Below the pieces are notes generated by a model. The model saw only the letters and a program-made list of their open reading frames with translations. It did not search any database and was not told where the DNA came from. From positions 1-30,084 of the IMG/VR virus record IMGVR_UViG_3300050133_000043: a stretch of DNA of 30,084 nt. The stretch is one strand, 5' to 3'. Source of the stretch: a virus. The position numbers were made by a program, and so were the translations under genes. This document shows positions 15,213 to 23,076 of this stretch, piece after piece (position 1 is the first letter of the stretch; each line of letters starts with the position of its first letter).

Positions 15213-16712
15213 TTATCTATTAATATATAAACCAATTACTACATTTTGAATTGCACCAGCTAATTTAATTAAAATATAAATTGGAGGTGATACCCTGTTT
15301 TGTCTATCTGTTTGAGATTGATTTGCTATGAGATCCGACAATATAGCATAGCCCCTTAATATTACATCCCCTGTATTTACAGTTAGTATAGGTGCCGTGT
15401 TCCATATTCCCTCTGCTATAAATCCCATTGTTCTGGCATCTTCTAAAGGTGCTGTAATAGCATTAAGTAACATGGACATACCGCCATCCGTTTGTGGGAT
15501 TTTAGGTGAGTCTATAATTGTATTCATGACTGCAATTTGTATAGCATTTGACAATATATCTAAATTTAGCACTTCATCAAAGAAACTTCCGTCCGCCATA
15601 GTACCAGACTCAAAAAGATTATAAAATGTTCCTCTATTAATATATACATTTCCACCATAATTTTTTATTAAACTTACTTGACTTTTTGTCAAGTTTTCTG
15701 GGGTTATACCTACTTCAGGTTTAGAATCCAATGTATAAGCAGAATTAACCATTTGAGTATTAGATCCCATTGCATAACCTACTATTGCTATAACTGAATC
15801 AGCCTCAGTTACATTATCAGAATATGTGCTAGTTGAATATTGCCCCATAGTTCTGCGTATTTTACTTTTCTGTAACGTATCCATTATGTTTCCTACAGTT
15901 CCTGGTAAAATGTCAGGATCAGAAGTAGTATAAAAGAATGTAGAAACGGGACTAGCTGACTCTATATAAGCCGCTATTGTTATAATGTCTGTCTTTATAG
16001 CATCACATAGCATACATGTATACCATTCACTATTAGCTTGTCTGCAAGCAGTTACCGCTTGTACCGCCGTCTCTGACACACCACTTGTAGTCATATTGCT
16101 GATTGGAGATAAAGCACTATTGGTATTAAGTGCTATTGATTGAGCAAACGTAGTTGTAGCTGTTGTACCTTGTAAGGTCATGTTTGCTTGCCCTGTTGTT
16201 AGCCCTATATATACATTTGCTAAATTTGCATTTGTTCCTAGTGCTGGTAAAGTAGCTGTTATAGTCTCCCCTGCTGTAATTGTGATAGTTGCGATAGGCG
16301 AAAATACAGTTTCTTGATTTCCAGTGGCATAATTAGTGTTTAACCATGAATAAGCTACATAATATGCTCCTGCTGCTAATACACCACCTGAACCACTAGA
16401 AGCTAAAGTTGGTACTATAGCTGGCGATTCAATTGGTAATATTGGAGTGTTATCCCATCTGCCAATTGCTACCTCAGAAGGTGTTGGAGTTTGTGAAAAA
16501 TAAATTTGTGCTGCTAAATATTCTGGTTCAGTTCCTAGCCACCCATCTGCTGTTAAATCGCTCATTTTAGAATAAGTTTTAACTCTAATGTCTGAGCTTA
16601 TAATACTTGAAGTTCCCACAATTAGGGCTACATTAAAATTACTTCTTACTGCTGCTACTGGACCTACATTTATTGATACATTTACAATATCGCTTAAAGG
16701 TAAAGTTGACAT
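15213..16712 (-). CDS. Tail sheath protein (DUF3383)
   Basis: 499 residues. N-terminal LPLSDIVNVSINVGPVAAVRSNFNVALIVG, then KMSDLTADGWLGTEPEYLAAQIYFSQTPTPSEVAIGRW and C-terminal LTVNTGDVILRGYAIL, QSQTDRQNRVSPPIYILIKLAGAI are characteristic of DUF3383 contractile sheaths. A Gly/Thr-rich insertion (about 95-215) is probably a surface domain. It establishes the phage as contractile-tailed. Strong AAAGGAGG ribosome binding site, as expected for a high-copy product. Confidence 0.92.
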   Translation of the reverse strand: MSTLPLSDIVNVSINVGPVAAVRSNFNVALIVGTSSIISSDIRVKTYSKMSDLTADGWLGTEPEYLAAQIYFSQTPTPSEVAIGRWDNTPILPIESPAIVPTLASSGSGGVLAAGAYYVAYSWLNTNYATGNQETVFSPIATITITAGETITATLPALGTNANLANVYIGLTTGQANMTLQGTTATTTFAQSIALNTNSALSPISNMTTSGVSETAVQAVTACRQANSEWYTCMLCDAIKTDIITIAAYIESASPVSTFFYTTSDPDILPGTVGNIMDTLQKSKIRRTMGQYSTSTYSDNVTEADSVIAIVGYAMGSNTQMVNSAYTLDSKPEVGITPENLTKSQVSLIKNYGGNVYINRGTFYNLFESGTMADGSFFDEVLNLDILSNAIQIAVMNTIIDSPKIPQTDGGMSMLLNAITAPLEDARTMGFIAEGIWNTAPILTVNTGDVILRGYAILSDLIANQSQTDRQNRVSPPIYILIKLAGAIQNVVIGLYINR

Positions 16713-16730
16713 TGTTTTAAAACCTCCTTT

Positions 16731-17279
16731 CTATTTATCTTCGAATATTACAAAGTTTGGTGATGTTATATAAGGTACTGTTGTTCCTCTTATGACTAAT
16801 TCATTAAATAGTGCTGAAAAATCTGTTCTTTCCCACCATTGTCCATTAAATAATTCAGGTAATCTTTGTGGCATTGGTACATCCGTTATTAAAAATAAAT
16901 TACTAAGTTTTAATAGATTTGTATTATCTTGATTGAAAATATTATATCTAATTAAATCAGCATTATCATAACTATTAGGACCATATAAAGTCCAATCAAC
17001 TTTATGTGTTCGAGTATATCCGGTTTCCTGTGATGCTGTAAATTGATCAATTTTAGTGTGAATAATATCTTGGTTTCTTGCTAGTTTATTATCAATAGGC
17101 GTAACTCTTATAAAAATTACATCATCATTTATACCCCATGCTGGTGCACCATCAGTAGGCCATGCAATTCTTACATTTCCTAAGTTAGTTAGATCTAATG
17201 GATCTAATCCCAATAATGTGCAAGTTAAATTATAAAATGCATCTTCTAAGTCTTTTAACAGTAAAACTGTATCAGCCAT
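16731..17279 (-). CDS. Neck/tail terminator protein (LIC_12616-like)
   Basis: 182 residues. VRIAWPTDGAPAWGINDDVIFIRVTPIDN, HKVDWTLYGPNSYDNADLIRYNIF and LFNGQWWERTDFSALFNELV are typical of the neck terminator family next to DUF3383 sheath genes. It caps the tail tube and sheath and joins them to the neck. GAGGTGAT precedes the ATG. Confidence 0.85.
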   Translation of the reverse strand: MADTVLLLKDLEDAFYNLTCTLLGLDPLDLTNLGNVRIAWPTDGAPAWGINDDVIFIRVTPIDNKLARNQDIIHTKIDQFTASQETGYTRTHKVDWTLYGPNSYDNADLIRYNIFNQDNTNLLKLSNLFLITDVPMPQRLPELFNGQWWERTDFSALFNELVIRGTTVPYITSPNFVIFEDK

Positions 17280-17290
17280 ATTATCACCTC

Positions 17291-17656
17291 TTAATCTCCA
17301 GCCATCCTTACTCCTATAGATTTATAATAGCCATAATCTACATAAGGAGCTACAGAAAGTAATCTGTATCTATCACCCTGCCAAAGTACCTCATCACTTG
17401 TACCACCATTAGCAGGACCATTAGCAGCATATGTTATATATAAAACTTGCGTAGTATGTATAACTATTGCACCGCCCGTTCTATCTCCTTCAGGTACCTG
17501 TATTAAATCCTTTTCTTTTGCAACAGAAATCACTCCAGATAACAATATTGTTGCCTCTGTCTGTGGCCATCTTCCTGATGCCCATGCCCCTGATTTTCTA
17601 TATACAGTAAAGGATTGAGTATTTCTTCCGTTTACAATTCTACCTACATTAATCAT
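17291..17656 (-). CDS. Head closure/neck protein
   Basis: About 121 residues from an ATG at 17656. The start cluster overlaps the end of the upstream gene; ATGs at 17668, 17659 and 17656 are possible, and the last has the best distance from GGTGAT. The protein is a small beta-barrel type (FTVYRKSGAWASGRW, ILLSGVISVAKEKDLIQVPEGDRTGG, VLWQGDRYRLLSV), the pattern of phage neck proteins that close the head after packaging. The exact family is not certain; position between gp10-like and terminator genes supports the role. Confidence 0.7.
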   Translation of the reverse strand: MINVGRIVNGRNTQSFTVYRKSGAWASGRWPQTEATILLSGVISVAKEKDLIQVPEGDRTGGAIVIHTTQVLYITYAANGPANGGTSDEVLWQGDRYRLLSVAPYVDYGYYKSIGVRMAGD

Positions 17657-18302
17657 CATTATCACCATTTTTTATTACGTAAGTAATAGCTTTCCGCATT
17701 GCGCCAGTATCTATTAATGGCATGTCACTACCTTTTATTTTTATGGTTTTAGGACTATTTTTAGCCCATTCGTTTTTAGGACTAGTGAACCACTCTTGCG
17801 AAGCAGCTTGACCTTCTAATCCTGCCTCATTAAGTTTTTGTTCCGACATGGCCAAATCTCCATATAGTCCTGAGATTATAGACTCTTTTAATATACCAGA
17901 TATAATCTCTTTATCATCTTCAATTGCTGGTTCTATAACTGGTCTAGGTGGTGAGTGCCATAAAGGTGACCCATGTGCAGTAATATATAATTGATAAGCA
18001 GCACTATAAGACATACCTTTACTCATATTATCCGTAAACTCAGTATAATTAGGATTAGATGGCATACCATCTGCTGTAGTATCCATACTCTCATTCATTT
18101 CATTTATCATTGATCGTCTTCTTATCCCATTTGTATGAATAAAAAGTAACTCTGCCTCTTTAATTTTTCCGCCTTCATGCACGGTATTCTCTTCTTGTGG
18201 AATTCCAACACATACAGTTTTCTTCTCTAAGGTTTTTAAAAAATCAAGCATATTCGCTGTTAAGTCTTGTCCCACCGATACATTTATAAATCCATTAGCC
18301 AT
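17649..18302 (-). CDS. Head-tail joining/virion morphogenesis protein (gp10-like)
   Basis: 217 residues. VCVGIPQEENTVHEGG, AELLFIHTNG, PPRPVIEPAIEDD and the C-terminal DTGAMRKAITYVI form the pattern of HK97 gp10/gpG-type tail completion proteins. It overlaps the next gene's start, suggesting coupled translation. Start with AGGAGGTG upstream. Confidence 0.75.
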   Translation of the reverse strand: MANGFINVSVGQDLTANMLDFLKTLEKKTVCVGIPQEENTVHEGGKIKEAELLFIHTNGIRRRSMINEMNESMDTTADGMPSNPNYTEFTDNMSKGMSYSAAYQLYITAHGSPLWHSPPRPVIEPAIEDDKEIISGILKESIISGLYGDLAMSEQKLNEAGLEGQAASQEWFTSPKNEWAKNSPKTIKIKGSDMPLIDTGAMRKAITYVIKNGDNDD

Positions 18303-18312
18303 GATACACCTC

Positions 18313-18813
18313 CTAACGTACGGTTAGGCCTCCTTTGCCCATCAATCTACCTATGGTAGCGAGTTGAGTCCCATACACTGTAGACAGAAAATTTGCCCAT
18401 CCTTCTAAGCCATTAGCTATAATAGAATAATCTGTGCCAACAGATACATCTCCTACACTTTGTGATGTGTCCAATCCACGAGTTTTTCCTGCTTCCATAA
18501 CTGCATTTGCTCCACTGTTTGGATCTGCTATGCCTTGTAAATATAGTGTACAAAAATGAGCTATAAACCATCCTGTAGCTACTTGCCAATAAGAATGCCA
18601 TCTAGTCTCTTTTATAGATGCATCTGCTAAATCTATAAACATTTGCGTAACTATTTGGGGAACAATATAATTAGACTTCGCATCCATACCGAACTGAGGA
18701 TATACTGCATAAAAATCACTTAATGCATAGGCTGGATTAGTTCCTGCTTTTATATTTGAAGCATTAATCGCAACTTGTTCTGCATATAATTCCGCATCTG
18801 CATTGTAAATCAT
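18313..18813 (-). CDS. DUF4054 head-tail connector protein
   Basis: 166 residues. ALSDFYAVYPQFG, VTQMFIDLADASIKE, YWQVATGWFIAHFCTLYL and GLEGWANFLSTVYGTQ match DUF4054, an adaptor-like protein between portal and neck. The helical bundle pattern fits. GAGGTGAT precedes the ATG. Confidence 0.85.
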   Translation of the reverse strand: MIYNADAELYAEQVAINASNIKAGTNPAYALSDFYAVYPQFGMDAKSNYIVPQIVTQMFIDLADASIKETRWHSYWQVATGWFIAHFCTLYLQGIADPNSGANAVMEAGKTRGLDTSQSVGDVSVGTDYSIIANGLEGWANFLSTVYGTQLATIGRLMGKGGLTVR

Positions 18814-18823
18814 TTAATCACCT

Positions 18824-19150
18824 CTATGATTTAGATTTAGATGTTTTTGCATCCTTATCTACAATTTCAACAGGTGTATTGAGAAGATCTCTTTTTTCTT
18901 CTAATGCCTTAATTTCATCTTTTATTGCCTGAAGCTTTTCCTGTTCCTTTAATACATCTTCACTAGCAACCGGGCTTTCAAAAGCTCTTAATGAACCATC
19001 TGCACATGCAGCTTTATAATACGGAGTTTTTTCAACCCAATCAGGCAATTCACAAAATCCGATTTTTGTTTTAGTTATAATTAAACTTCCTTTTTTATCT
19101 TTATCGCCATTCATAAATCCTAGCGTTTTATCAGCTAATACTTTGATCAT
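18824..19150 (-). CDS. Small structural-module protein with coiled coil
   Basis: 108 residues. A small beta-rich N-terminus (KTKIGFCELPDWVEKTPYYKAA) is followed by a helical coiled-coil segment (LKEQEKLQAIKDEIKALEEK) and a Lys/Ser tail. It lies between capsid and DUF4054 genes, where related phages often encode a small uncharacterised protein. Role unknown; a head or neck accessory by context. Confidence 0.7.
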   Translation of the reverse strand: MIKVLADKTLGFMNGDKDKKGSLIITKTKIGFCELPDWVEKTPYYKAACADGSLRAFESPVASEDVLKEQEKLQAIKDEIKALEEKRDLLNTPVEIVDKDAKTSKSKS

Positions 19151-19162
19151 ATATTTCCTCCT

Positions 19163-19195
19163 AAAATAAGCTAGAAGAAATATTTATCTCCTAGC
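19163..19195 (-). terminator. Hairpin between capsid and downstream gene
   Basis: Minus strand: GCTAGGAGA pairs with TCTTCTAGC (one G-U) around an 8-base loop, then TTATTTTA. It lies 27 bases after the capsid stop and directly before the AGGAGG of the next gene; part may damp transcription after the capsid gene or protect its mRNA 3' end. Confidence 0.6.
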
Positions 19196-19221
19196 AATTT
19201 TTTTATTATATTAAATTAATC

Positions 19222-20265
19222 TTAAATTCCATCAAGGTAGCCACAGCAGGTATAATAAAGAATTTTGACTTGTGAAAATTGTGATGCGAAGATTGTCTCA
19301 TATGATGCACTAGTAGTATTTGGCGCAGTCATAACTCTGGAAAGTGGAACGGGAAGGTCGATGTTTATCCTATTTGCTGCCTTAACATAAGCAACTAAAC
19401 GCTGAGTTGCTCCAACCCCAGCCGCAGTACACCATCTACATGGATAGATCTCTAATTGAATTCCTTGATTAGCGGCTATATTGTTTTCTAGTAAGTAATT
19501 TAAAATACTTTGAGTTCCTGCAGATGTCACAGGAGTATTAGCAATATATGCATAATTAGCCCAATCAACTAAAATTCTATTGGCCATACCACTTAAATCA
19601 AATTGAGATGCAGTTACTGTCTGTGTAAGTAATTGATTAATATCATTCATAATCTCAGTCGGTGTCTTTTGGCTCCATAGTGGAGATGATTTTGCGCCAT
19701 TTACTGCATTTGTAGCGGTTATTAATGGGCTATTAATTAATCCAGATGTTCCAGTCTTGCTAATACCTACATACACATCACGATCAATCATTTTACCATG
19801 ATTTAATCTAACCCCATCATCAAGAATTTGATTTAAACTTTTACCAATCTGTTGTAATTTGAGTTCATCAAATAATGGTGCCCTTAATATTTCAGAGAAT
19901 GTATGTACTTTGAATACATCTTTTGAAATATTAGCTTGTGATACTGGAATATTAGTTGTTTCACTACCTATAATTGAGTCTTCATCTGATCCACTTGTAG
20001 CATAATCAACAAATACATTACTAGTTATGGATGTCCACCCACCACCAGGTAACATATCTATATCTCTAGGAGCAGTTAAACTAGTAAGTGGCTCTAACAG
20101 TCTAACATCCTGTTTTTCAAGTTCTCCAGTCAAGAATACTAAGCCACCACTTGTACCAGCATCCATACCTGGACCATATACTGCGCCAGGTGCCTGAGCC
20201 ATTACAACTCCACGCTGACCTGATTTCATTATTGAATCCATTGTCTGTTTTGTTACTGCATTCAT
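19222..20265 (-). CDS. Major capsid protein (DUF2184)
   Basis: 347 residues from the ATG at 20265, which has GGAGG 8 bases upstream; an upstream TTG overlaps that site. EVRLLEPLTS-like KQDVRLLEPLTSLTAPRDID, VDYATSGSDEDSIIGSETTNIPVS, FKVHTFSEILRAPLFDELKL and RINIDLPVPLSRVM are typical of the DUF2184 HK97-fold capsid family. It follows the cement gene, as in related phages. Confidence 0.9.
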   Translation of the reverse strand: MNAVTKQTMDSIMKSGQRGVVMAQAPGAVYGPGMDAGTSGGLVFLTGELEKQDVRLLEPLTSLTAPRDIDMLPGGGWTSITSNVFVDYATSGSDEDSIIGSETTNIPVSQANISKDVFKVHTFSEILRAPLFDELKLQQIGKSLNQILDDGVRLNHGKMIDRDVYVGISKTGTSGLINSPLITATNAVNGAKSSPLWSQKTPTEIMNDINQLLTQTVTASQFDLSGMANRILVDWANYAYIANTPVTSAGTQSILNYLLENNIAANQGIQLEIYPCRWCTAAGVGATQRLVAYVKAANRINIDLPVPLSRVMTAPNTTSASYETIFASQFSQVKILYYTCCGYLDGI

Positions 20266-20292
20266 ATATTTTACCTCCAATTCTTATAATTT

Positions 20293-20862
20293 TTATGCAT
20301 TGAGCTGAGTTAGCAATACTACTTCAGCAATGCCTGAAGCATCCATTTTTCCACTTACCCATCTTGCATTAGTAAGTTGTACTGCTGCAGCTCCAGATCC
20401 TACTGGTGTTGCAATAGCAATTAAAGCTCCTAATGGAGAAGTAGTACCTGCAACCGTAACAATATATACAAGGCCATTAGCCGTTGGAGTACCTTCAGTA
20501 CAAAACACAGTAGCTGTTCCAACCTGTAATATATCGCAAGGCATATTGGGCTCAAACTGACCTGTACTAACATTTGCACCATAACCATAAGTCATAGCTT
20601 GTTTAACTTCACTTACTGCAATACCCGCAAAATTTGCCACTACTGGAGCACTTACACCTGCACCTGTTGCACCAAATAATGAATAAGTATTATCACTATT
20701 AGTTACAACTGTAGCACCAAATGCAACCGGTGTTTGAGTTTCAATAAGGCTACCATTTAAAATAGATTTTACCGCACGTGAATTAATTTTATTACCGGGG
20801 TTACGTGAAACCTTACCTGCATATCCTAAATTTAAACTTGTACCAATTACTGTTCCTGGCAT
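20293..20862 (-). CDS. Capsid cement/decoration protein
   Basis: 189 residues, Gly/Ala/Val/Thr-rich and all-beta. LNLGYAGKVSRNPGNKINSR, FGATVVTNSDNTYSLFG, FAGIAVSEVKQAM and PCDILQVGTATVFC match phage structural cement proteins encoded before the capsid gene. It would trimerise on the capsid surface. Ribosome binding site GAGGAGG is strong. Confidence 0.85.
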   Translation of the reverse strand: MPGTVIGTSLNLGYAGKVSRNPGNKINSRAVKSILNGSLIETQTPVAFGATVVTNSDNTYSLFGATGAGVSAPVVANFAGIAVSEVKQAMTYGYGANVSTGQFEPNMPCDILQVGTATVFCTEGTPTANGLVYIVTVAGTTSPLGALIAIATPVGSGAAAVQLTNARWVSGKMDASGIAEVVLLTQLNA

Positions 20863-20895
20863 TGAAATTCCTCCTCTAAAATTTTAATTTTTAAG

Positions 20896-21597
20896 TTATT
20901 TAACATTTTTCATCTTTTCGCCTTGGGCTTTCCAAGCATCGCAACTTTTTACTGCTGCCTCAGTCATAGTTAATTTTTGATATGAAGCTGTATCCATTGC
21001 AGATTGCCTATTCTTTGCTACTGTATCCAAAATATCTTTATACCCATTTGAGTTGACTGCTCTTGCATCATGTACCGATGAAGCGAATTTTTTAGCAGTA
21101 TCAAGTCTGACTTTTTCATCCGGGATAGCCATTATGATTGGTTTCATATCTTGTACCCATTTTATTAAAGCCGCATCAGCAACTTTGCCTTTTTCTTCTT
21201 CCTTTATTGGGTCGTCATCCTTTACTTCTTCTTCTTTTTTCTTAGGCTCTTCATCCTCAGTTTCTTCTCCCTTAACTTCTTTTTCAACTTCATCCATTAC
21301 ACTTTTAGCATCATCAGCTTCTTTAGTTTCACTTTTTTTAGCCTTTAATGCTTTAACATCTTCCATTAAGCTTTTAGCCCATGCTGGAATTGTTTCATCA
21401 TCATCCTTAACTTCTTCTTTTTTCTCAGGTTCCTTTTTAGTTTCTTTAACAGGCTCTTCATCTTTTACTTCTTTCTTTTCATCTTCATCTTTCTCATTCA
21501 TTGCATCCATTGCTTTCGCAATATCCTCTGGTTCTGCATCTGCTGCGTATTTTTGAAAACCCATTGCCGTTAATATTTGTTTTGACATTTTACCCAT
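20896..21597 (-). CDS. Putative nested scaffold protein from internal start
   Basis: Inside the protease gene an in-frame ATG at 21597 (Met198 of the long form) has a strong Shine-Dalgarno AGGAGG (21613-21608), 10 bases upstream. The product would be 233 residues: a helical, highly charged Lys/Glu region and a C-terminal capsid-binding-like helix domain, the composition of scaffolds. This matches the lambda C/Nu3 layout of a protease with a nested scaffold. Use of this start is inferred from sequence. Confidence 0.7.
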   Translation of the reverse strand: MGKMSKQILTAMGFQKYAADAEPEDIAKAMDAMNEKDEDEKKEVKDEEPVKETKKEPEKKEEVKDDDETIPAWAKSLMEDVKALKAKKSETKEADDAKSVMDEVEKEVKGEETEDEEPKKKEEEVKDDDPIKEEEKGKVADAALIKWVQDMKPIIMAIPDEKVRLDTAKKFASSVHDARAVNSNGYKDILDTVAKNRQSAMDTASYQKLTMTEAAVKSCDAWKAQGEKMKNVK

Positions 21598-22188
21598 AAA
21601 CTTCTTACCTCCTGTTTTTTGTTTTTCTTCTGGCTTAGTATCTTTTAATTCTTCTGGCTTAGAATCTTGTATTGCAACTCTACTCCCACCGCGACCATTT
21701 TCAACTATGGCCAGATGATTACCAATTATATTTTTTTGTTCATACTTATCTTCTTCTCCTTCAATCTTGTTCCAAGAACAGTCATATCCACAACTAACCT
21801 CACGCATCAAATTGTTTTGTATTGATGAAATAAGTCCTGCATCCTTAACAAATAAATCCGCAACTAAAAGGTCACCATCACGCCTTATGTTTTGTATATG
21901 GCCTCTTTCTGTCATTGGCGTTGTATTGACATCAAGATTAGCTGTAGGATGCGTATTGGTTACGGATTTTCCTTCAAAACTTGACATTGTTGCTTTACTG
22001 AATAATTCATCAGGACTTCGATACACTTGACATATTTTGCCCATTGGTTCATTAAATGCTGAGGGCAATTCCTGCCCAAGGTAATCCATCCATCCTGTAC
22101 GGCCAATAGGTACGTTTTCACATAAAAGATAGCCTTCGGGTGTCATTTCCATGTTGTCTGAAATCTTGTCTCCATAGTATGCCCTCAT
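20896..22188 (-). CDS. Prohead protease-scaffold fusion (DUF2213)
   Basis: 430 residues. Residues 1-175 form the DUF2213 protease: GYLLCENVPIGRTGWMDYLG, GKSVTNTHP (His80), LMREVSCGYDC (Ser132) and NHLAIVENGRGGSR (His158), the likely catalytic residues. Residues about 175-350 are an extreme Lys/Glu-rich linker, and the end is helical. The protease would cleave scaffold and capsid tails during maturation. Its ATG overlaps the upstream stop in ATGA; an internal start gives a separate scaffold. Confidence 0.88.
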   Translation of the reverse strand: MRAYYGDKISDNMEMTPEGYLLCENVPIGRTGWMDYLGQELPSAFNEPMGKICQVYRSPDELFSKATMSSFEGKSVTNTHPTANLDVNTTPMTERGHIQNIRRDGDLLVADLFVKDAGLISSIQNNLMREVSCGYDCSWNKIEGEEDKYEQKNIIGNHLAIVENGRGGSRVAIQDSKPEELKDTKPEEKQKTGGKKFMGKMSKQILTAMGFQKYAADAEPEDIAKAMDAMNEKDEDEKKEVKDEEPVKETKKEPEKKEEVKDDDETIPAWAKSLMEDVKALKAKKSETKEADDAKSVMDEVEKEVKGEETEDEEPKKKEEEVKDDDPIKEEEKGKVADAALIKWVQDMKPIIMAIPDEKVRLDTAKKFASSVHDARAVNSNGYKDILDTVAKNRQSAMDTASYQKLTMTEAAVKSCDAWKAQGEKMKNVK

Positions 22189-22370
22189 AGTGTTTCACCT
22201 ACTTGTGTTGTATTATCTATTGTTCCTGCTGCTATTGTTCCTGCTGTTATTGTTGCTTGCGTATCATTTACTGGAATATTATTAACAGCATTGATTAATC
22301 CAACTATTTCAGCTGATGTATTAGCTTCATAAGTTGCTTCTATTGCTCCAGTCCTTTGAATATATTTCAT
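22185..22370 (-). CDS. Small protein before the protease gene
   Basis: 61 residues (MKYIQRTGAIEATYEANTSA, then Thr/Ala/Gly-rich repeats ATITAGTIAAGTIDNTT). The start ATG at 22370 has GGAGGTGAT four bases upstream. The stop overlaps the protease start (ATGA), so translation is probably coupled. Low complexity and no recognised domain; perhaps a minor head component. Its leader is shared with that of the accessory gene upstream. Confidence 0.65.
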   Translation of the reverse strand: MKYIQRTGAIEATYEANTSAEIVGLINAVNNIPVNDTQATITAGTIAAGTIDNTTQVGETL

Positions 22371-22392
22371 CTTAATCACCTCCCCTATATAA

Positions 22393-22431
22393 TTAATTCT
22401 ACATATAAAAAAGAACCTATCTCTAAGTTCT
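22393..22431 (-). repeat. Direct repeat (hairpin-leader), distal copy
   Basis: 39 bp matching 22745-22783 with three differences. Two of them change a stem pair from A-T to G-C together, preserving the hairpin. The two copies bracket the small accessory gene at 22449-22736. Confidence 0.9.
22407..22431 (-). terminator. Terminator after the accessory gene
   Basis: Minus strand: AGAACTTA, loop GAGA, TAGGTTCT, then TTTTTAT; an 8-bp stem with a tetraloop. It lies just after the stop at 22449 and 37 bases before the next gene's ATG. Confidence 0.75.
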
Positions 22432-22448
22432 ATAGCTAACCTATTCTG

Positions 22449-22736
22449 CTATTCTTCAAAATATGGACATTCTGTCACATTAGGTGCATCTTGAAATTCT
22501 AAAGTATATTCTTTATACTCAGTATCTTTTAGTCTTTTATAAAATTCTTCATAGAATAAATTCATATGTTTTCTTAACAATAAGGTTACTTCGTTATATC
22601 TCTCCATTTTAGGGCATTCAATATCAAGCTTTTTACAGTTTTCACATAAATGAATAATTTGTATTTTGCTACCCGGTATAGATACATTTCCAACTATTGA
22701 ATTGTTATCACCTATATTTACTCCTATATTAATCAC
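22449..22736 (-). CDS. Small accessory protein with Cys motifs, start uncertain
   Basis: About 92-95 residues. The N-terminus has repeated NIGDNNSIVGNVSI-type beta residues, then HLCENCKKLDIECPKMERYN, a CxxC pair plus further Cys, and a helical region ending VTECPYFEE; it may bind a metal. A long frame opens at 22805, but that ATG has no ribosome binding site and would read through a terminator hairpin. After the good GGGGGTGAT site, aligning with the downstream gene's leader, the start position holds ATA (22727); GTG at 22736 overlaps the site. Whether it is translated is therefore open. It is bracketed by direct repeats, so it looks inserted. Family not recognised. Confidence 0.5.
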   Translation of the reverse strand: MINIGVNIGDNNSIVGNVSIPGSKIQIIHLCENCKKLDIECPKMERYNEVTLLLRKHMNLFYEEFYKRLKDTEYKEYTLEFQDAPNVTECPYFEE

Positions 22737-22744
22737 CCCCAAAC

Positions 22745-22783
22745 TTAATTTTACATATAAAAAAGAGCCTATCTCTAAGCTCT
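22745..22783 (-). repeat. Direct repeat (hairpin-leader), proximal copy
   Basis: Counterpart of 22393-22431. The stem is AGAGCTTA/TAGGCTCT here and AGAACTTA/TAGGTTCT there: a compensatory change that shows the fold is under selection. Confidence 0.9.
22759..22783 (-). terminator. Terminator upstream of the accessory gene
   Basis: Minus strand: AGAGCTTA, loop GAGA, TAGGCTCT, then TTTTTAT. It lies between the small membrane ORF region and the accessory gene, as one half of the repeated unit. Confidence 0.75.
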
Positions 22784-22915
22784 TAAATGACCTGTATATA
22801 TGCATTAAATACCGCTAAAACTAACAATTTTATACATTTAATCATCTTTTATTAACCTGTCTACTTTAAGGGGAGCATATCAGTATTGTGTTACATTCAA
22901 ACCACTAATAATGTA

Positions 22916-23062
22916 TCACTTAATCCCCTTATTATGTTTGAAGAACCTTTTAATACTGTATATTTCGAATGAAGTCTTATGTTCTCCTATAGATACTTCA
23001 ATCTTAAATCCATTCCATACTACAATAGCAAATAAGACATAACATATAATACTTCTTATCAC
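22916..23062 (-). CDS. Putative 48-residue membrane protein
   Basis: A GTG at 23062 opens a frame of 48 codons: a hydrophobic N-terminal helix (MIRSIICYVLFAIVVWNGF), then a charged cytosolic part (KIEVSIGEHKTSFE, KRFFKHNKGIK). An AGGAG lies 11 bases upstream, slightly far. It fills part of the 270-bp gap between the minor head gene and the accessory gene. Such small single-helix proteins are common in Firmicute phages; function unknown. The short overlapping frame starting GTG AAC ends after 22 codons and looks less real. Confidence 0.45.
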   Translation of the reverse strand: MIRSIICYVLFAIVVWNGFKIEVSIGEHKTSFEIYSIKRFFKHNKGIK

Positions 23063-23076
23063 TAATGTTCACTCTC

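Noticed and set aside
21053-21556. Long Ser-rich open frame on the plus strand
   Set aside because: It is the antisense of the Lys/Glu-rich scaffold region; the biased codons leave the opposite frame open. No ribosome binding site.
22737-22805. Upstream extension of the accessory gene to the ATG at 22805
   Set aside because: That ATG lacks a ribosome binding site and the extension translates through the terminator hairpin of the repeat.
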